This document shows, piece by piece, positions 58,901 to 64,000 of a DNA stretch of 64,000 bases. Position numbers and translations under genes: made by a program. The DNA lies in NCBI GenBank assembly GCA_964020975.1, contig OZ026622.1, forward strand, positions 61,188,259-61,252,258, read 5' to 3'. This stretch comes from Hermodice carunculata (lineage: Eukaryota > Annelida > Polychaeta > Eunicida > Amphinomidae). The notes beneath the pieces were generated by a model. It was not told the DNA's origin and did no database searches. It was given only the letters and a program-made list of their open reading frames with translations. How positions within the stretch are numbered: the first letter of the stretch is position 1; each line of letters starts with the position of its first letter.

Positions 58901-59578
58901 GATAGAGTACGTGAGTCATGTATAATATCCATGGGAAGATTTATAAGCCTTAACTTCTACGAAAGTTACATCTGCTGTCTCTGTTATTTTACCACAGAAA
59001 GCATAGGGATTTGATTTTCGATGGAAGTATCAGACAAGAGCCGCGGTAAGTGCAGGTTTTGAACTTAAACACAAATTGTTTTTTGTGAATACCATCCTGG
59101 GTGTGATATTACTAGACGCAAGGCCATCCTAAGATATATATATCACGGTAAGAGCATGAATGTATTCTCTATGTGTTTGATTCATTGTACTTTTCAATAA
59201 TTCTTTCATTTTGTCTTCTGCTCTTCCTTATTATCATATAGATAGAGTACCTGAGTCATGTATATTATCCATGGGAAGATTTATTGGCCTCAACTTCTAC
59301 GAAAGTTTCATCTGCTGTCTCTGTTATTTTACCACAGACAGCATAGGGATATGATTTTCGATGGGAGTATCAGACAAGAGCCGTGGCAGTGCAGGTTCTG
59401 AACTTAAACACAAATTATTATTTTGTGAATACCATCCCGGGTGTGATATTACTAGACGCAAGGCCATCCTATGATATATACATCACGGTAAGACCATGAA
59501 TGTATTCTCTATGTGTTTGATTGATTGAACTTTCAATAATTCTTTCATTTTGTCTTCTGCTCTTCCTTATTCTCATAT
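58901..59578 (+). repeat. 340-bp tandem duplication
   Basis: GATAGAGTAC.TGAGTCATG starts at 58901 and 59241. Both units run through TACCACAGA.AGCATAGGGAT and end in TCTTCCTTATT.TCATAT. They differ at only a small share of positions, so the duplication is fairly recent. Confidence 0.93.
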
Positions 59579-59579
59579 A

Positions 59580-62370
59580 TCACTCTGTGATACTGCCTTC
59601 TAAATGCAGTGGTAACAGTAGGATGGCACAAGTAGCAACCGGTATTTGATTCATATTGATAAGTTCAAAGTATAGTAAAATCTTAATGCAAGACACAATA
59701 AATATGGAATTTACAGACAATGCAGGTTCTTTATCTTTGAGTTTTAGTGATTTTAATATTTGATACACAAATGATACATAAAAGTTCAACCAACCATTTT
59801 GGCAGCGAAGGACAACATTTTGCAAGTCACAGACATCCCTTTTGTTAATTGCCCTTTAAATCCTGATCCATCTACTGGGAGATTTTGATAGCTATATGCT
59901 GACTAAATCCCGGCATTATTTTCCCAAACTTAACTCACTCAAATTAACCAACATAGAATTTGTTTCAAATGCGGGGGTAAAGGGTGCTTTGACATGTACT
60001 GCTCAGTACATATATCATAACACATGCAACCTAATTCTTTCGAAACTGAGAAGGCACCAGGTAGTTCTGCAATGTCAGGTTCACATTATGACGGAATGTT
60101 CTACCAGAGTTAAAAATAACAAGTTTTTCTACAAACCTAATGACTCCCAAAGCTGCATCGAAATTTCATGGATTCCCTCTACAAAATGTTCACGGAAAGA
60201 GTTTAAGCAGTCGGGTGATTTAGATTTACATGCCAGTATCCAAGTCAATCAAGCTTTCCATCTCTTTTTTTATTACATTTGTACCTCATACACATTCCAA
60301 TCCGTCACACATTGCCTACAAGAGCACTTTTTGCCTTCACGTTTTGGTCAGCAGGTTTCTACATCAGACCAACTATAAGTAGTGCCGCACACAGTACATT
60401 TTGTACTGCGGATGAGGTTAATGTACAGTGAAAATTCGAACATTGCTTTTTGACATGTACGTCAGATATTACAAGTACAAATAAAAGTGTGTGGATAGCA
60501 CATAGAAAGACAAAAAAGTGGACAGATATAAAGAGGTGGCATATTTAATGCTCCAACTGCAGCGTCTCAAAGCCGGGGAGAACAGTTCCCTTGGAACTCA
60601 TTTCCGGAGAAGAGCTGTAAGTTGAAAAAATGGGTTCAGTTGAGTATATATAACTGTCTGGAACAAGTTGTGACATACGACTTGACCGTTCAAAAGAGGA
60701 ACTATTTTTGGAAATTGTATCTGATAATGTTGACAATATATCATGATGGGATATATAAGCAAGTTTAATTTGTTATTATTGCAGAAACATTGAAAATAAG
60801 GGTTTGCTCGTGCATAAATTGGACGTCTAGTTGTGCCCCATGGTTGTAATTATAGGATACTGAAATGCAGACAAACACAAATCGAACCTGTGTTGGGGGG
60901 GGGGGGGGGGTAAATGCACGGCTAAATTATTATCTTAGTAGTTACCAGCGTGATCTTTGTTCTACTGGTGGTATTGAAAAAAATCTAACCTGTGGGACCA
61001 TTTAAAGAAAACAAGCATTGTCTTAAAATTTACATAATAGTTTGTTCTGAAGCGTTTCCAAATCATTGCCCTTATGTTGCTTGAAAAAAAAAATGTGAAC
61101 ATCAATTGGGACTCAGTCTCCAATTGGTCAAGAGCTTACCACAACAAGCTATACTAATTTATATCAACCCAAGTATCAGTTAACATTGGCCATGTTAACT
61201 TTGTGGCCAACCTGTAATATATCTATATTATCACATAGATCGACATAAACGTATGTTTGCTAACCGCAGATGAAATTACTGTTCATTAATTTATACGGGT
61301 TTTTTTGTTTGTTTATTTGTTTTTTTTTTTTTTTTTATTGAAAAAAGGAGTCCATAAAATTACCTGTGAAGGTCTGATCACTGAAAGGGGTCAGGTAAAG
61401 CCGTGAGCGGTGCTTACCCAAGTAATCTGATGGTCATCCTCACTTAAGTTTACTCAATTATTGTTGTTATTTATTAATTTTGTTTTGGCATCCTTTTGCA
61501 GCATCATAACGAAGCAAGCATAATTAGGAAATAAGAGTACAAACATAATAAAAACAAGCAAAATAAACCAATGACGAAAAATTGTTTGTGTTGAAAAGTG
61601 GTGTGGAATATTGTTTTAGTTGTGCTCAATTCATGTATTGAATCATTTATGTGTTTATTTGCTTGAAGCTATTTCCCTTCTGTATAAGGCATCGTTACAG
61701 GGATAGTCTTGTGATCGTAGTGAATTACAAGGATAAATTGTCGTCATTCTCTCCGTATAGTCGTCTCTACCTGCACAACTATATTTTCAACTTCTGAGAA
61801 ACTGTGTGCCAGCTCTTCTTAATTAGTTAAATATTAATCCTGGTTGGGTCTCTACTAAGTCTGTTATATGGTTTATGCTTCAATTATATACTTTATAAAC
61901 TATATTATTTATACATTTACTTACTCGTGTATCTGTTTACTAGGGCATTGTAAAAGGCCTTCTTCCCTGAAAGCATTTCCCACTTGTAATGGTACTCATG
62001 CGTGGCTTTTGTGCACTTGAAAGTTAATGCTTGGCAAACACCCCATTTTAAACAGATGATGAAAAGATTGCTTCTTAAAGTCATTATATATATGTTTCAT
62101 TATACCAAATACCATATTTTTCGAACTTCTCGTGGACTTACAAATTAAGATTTTGGATAGTATGCTACATTGTTTGCTGTAAAAATTCCTTTATAATGTG
62201 TTTGTACTAATGTATGTGGCACTCTTTTGAGCAATAAATAACCTTTAAATTGTTATGCATAAATTAATATGAATTGGACTGGCAAGATCTCTCCAAGTGC
62301 AACATATCCATACAGTGTCCTTTGCTAAATTTCCTTATACTTTGTCAAGTGTGCTATAAACCCAAACAAC
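59580..62370. other. Non-coding stretch with one unassigned open frame
   Basis: The frame 59896-60378 (160 residues, plus) is the longest unassigned ATG frame in the window. It has no signal peptide, membrane segment or motif that I recognise and may be chance. A G-run (60894-60911) and a T-run (61313-61337) are also here. Confidence 0.4.
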
Positions 62371-62463
62371 GGTTCCGTGTGTCCATCGTAAACTATCAAA
62401 ACACAACAACAAGGTCGGTTCCGTGTGTGCATCGTAAACAATCAAAACACAACAACAAGGTAC
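62371..62463 (+). repeat. 46-bp tandem duplication
   Basis: GGTTCCGTGTGT.CATCGTAA starts at 62371 and 62417. Each unit ends in AAAACACAACAACAAGGT. Confidence 0.92.
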
Positions 62464-64000
62464 TACATCTGCATACAGACCATGTTTCACAGTCTATTAA
62501 TGTATATATGTATATATGTATGGACATGCGCTGAGGAGCGCTGCTGCTGACTAGTAGTATGTTTTCCTGGTATGTTTTTCTTCAAATTTTCGTTGGAAAT
62601 ATTTTGAGACTTCACAATATTAAAATGGATGAAGCAGGCGACCATTGAAAGTTCTATTTGCTGCAGACACATGTGACTACAAGGGCTGTGACATGTGTCT
62701 TTCTTACTTGCGATAAGTACATCATCATCATCATCATCATCATCATCAACATAAATATTATTATTACGAGGCCGAAGACGGAGTAATGTATCACTCAAAC
62801 GGAACTCGCAAGTCTCATCTGTGAACTTGTGCCCAATTAACAGATGGTGAGTCTATTTAACCCAAGTTTAAATGCGAGTACCCCCGAGCTTATGCGAGTG
62901 TTTGTGCAATAATACTAACAGGTTCAGGTAAATCGGTCTTGAACATAGTGCCTAGGGTGGAGGAATTTAAGTGTATAAAATTGATTTTGCATCAGGCCCG
63001 TAGGAGCGGTGGGGAGGGCGATGTCAATCAACATCCTTATCAGCGCTAAAAGGTCTAATAATACCACCCCCAACATCAAATAAACAACACCAAACGAAAC
63101 AAAACAACAACAACAACAATAGAAAAGTAGAAGGAAGGAATCTTTTTAATACATGTTTACAATAATAATTATTGTCTGCATGAGATCTGCACAGTATATA
63201 TTCAAGCAAAAGTACTCTGCTTATTCTGACTGAATATAACAAAAAGTTCATTTTACAATTTTCACATTTTTTTTTCAATATGTCAAGACATTTTTGCTTA
63301 ACACTGTTCATGAAGGTAAAAATGGCTCACCAATAAAAGAAAACTGTTGCACCCTTAAACTTGTTTACGTCTCTTTTTCTTTGACCTTTATTTCATTTAT
63401 TGCTGTTTTGTTAATACATCAAACCCAGCTTCAGAAATGGTCTTCGAAACAGAACTGAATGAGTACCTTTCTTTTATTGAAGGAATGAAAAAGAGCTGTT
63501 TTATATTCCGCATTGTATGTCAAAACTTGGTTCAGGGATGCTGGACGTTTTTAACCTTAATTTATTCAATATTGGACCTTTTGGATATGTTTATTACGAC
63601 TTCAGGGCCACATTTAATACCTTTACTTTCACAGAAGCTGCATAATTTGAATATCGGTCTGACTGGAAGACTGCCATAATGATATAATTTGATTAAGAAT
63701 CAGTATATAAGATAAAGAATAAAGTTACAGGAAAAAACCGAAAAACGTAAAAAAATACGTACCCCCCAATAACAAAATAAAACACTTCCCCCCCCAAAAA
63801 AAAACAATGCACATAGAAAGGCCAAAAAAAAATTGAAATACTGAGAAAAAAACAAAGCATTCGAATTCCAAAAGTGTTTATTTTATTATAGATTTTATTA
63901 TGTAAAGGTAGTTGGTGAGATAGCCTTAAAGAGTAACTTTAATGTAGTCGAGCTTTGCACCGGTAAACTAAGTCCACTATCCTTTGTCCGACTTCATGAA
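62464..64000. other. Non-coding stretch, nothing recognised
   Basis: It includes an (ATC)n microsatellite at 62719-62749. The frame at 63437-63679 (80 residues) is unassigned. Confidence 0.4.

Noticed and set aside
59896-60378. 160-residue open frame
   Set aside because: No motif, family resemblance, splice context or neighbour supports it. Chance frames of this size are expected in 64 kb.

Overview
This window looks like repeat-rich, AT-rich non-coding DNA from a metazoan, most likely a marine invertebrate. The reasons are long (AT)n, (GATA)n, (TATG)n and (ATT)n microsatellites, CR1/L2/RTE-like LINE remnants, tRNA-derived SINEs, a Tc1 transposon, a Ty3/Gypsy element of the Gmr1 type first described in deuterostomes, a HECT-ligase family member and an integrase-core gene of kinds that are multicopy in invertebrates and fishes. 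The palindromic octamer TAGGCCTA recurs about eleven times. I find no intact conserved host gene; almost every recognisable protein signature belongs to a mobile element or a decayed gene copy.

Layout. 0-11 kb: three LINE reverse-transcriptase remnants (about 0.9-1.3 kb +, 1.95-3.45 kb + with a foreign insert, 10.0-10.7 kb -), a diverged 165-180 bp tandem array (4.7-5.5 kb) and a large (GATA)n block at 11.3 kb. 13-25 kb: two loci carrying the same tandem-dimeric tRNA-derived SINE (13.5 kb -, 25.0 kb +), a Tc1-like transposase remnant (14.1 kb), the N-terminal part of a Mutator-like transposase (16.2-16.9 kb +), an integrase-core gene (20.15-20.99 kb +, with its C-terminal part resuming at 22.0-22.3 kb) and several palindromic or foldback repeats.

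26.1-35.2 kb holds a Ty3/Gypsy LTR retrotransposon on the minus strand with both LTRs, a 5-bp target duplication (CACAT), a tRNA-Pro-type primer site and a purine tract. Its pol order is protease, integrase, reverse transcriptase, RNase H: integrase lies upstream of RT, the Gmr1-type order. It is broken. Beside it lie a tandem duplication of about 590 bp and a HECT-domain pseudogene (36.6-38.6 kb -).

40-64 kb is mostly non-coding. It has a near-perfect 32-bp-arm hairpin with a diverged copy 8 kb away, a tandem array rich in nuclear-receptor-like half sites (41.5-41.9 kb), a SINE with an (ATT)n tail, the 3' end of a CR1-group LINE (45.9-46.9 kb), an apparently intact Tc1 element with perfect 27-bp inverted repeats inserted into an (AT)n tract (47.0-48.5 kb), a LINE endonuclease fragment (52.4 kb) and a recent 340-bp tandem duplication (58.9-59.6 kb). 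The parts do not form a pathway. The window is a layered record of element insertion, with the Tc1 copy probably among the youngest and the LINEs among the oldest.
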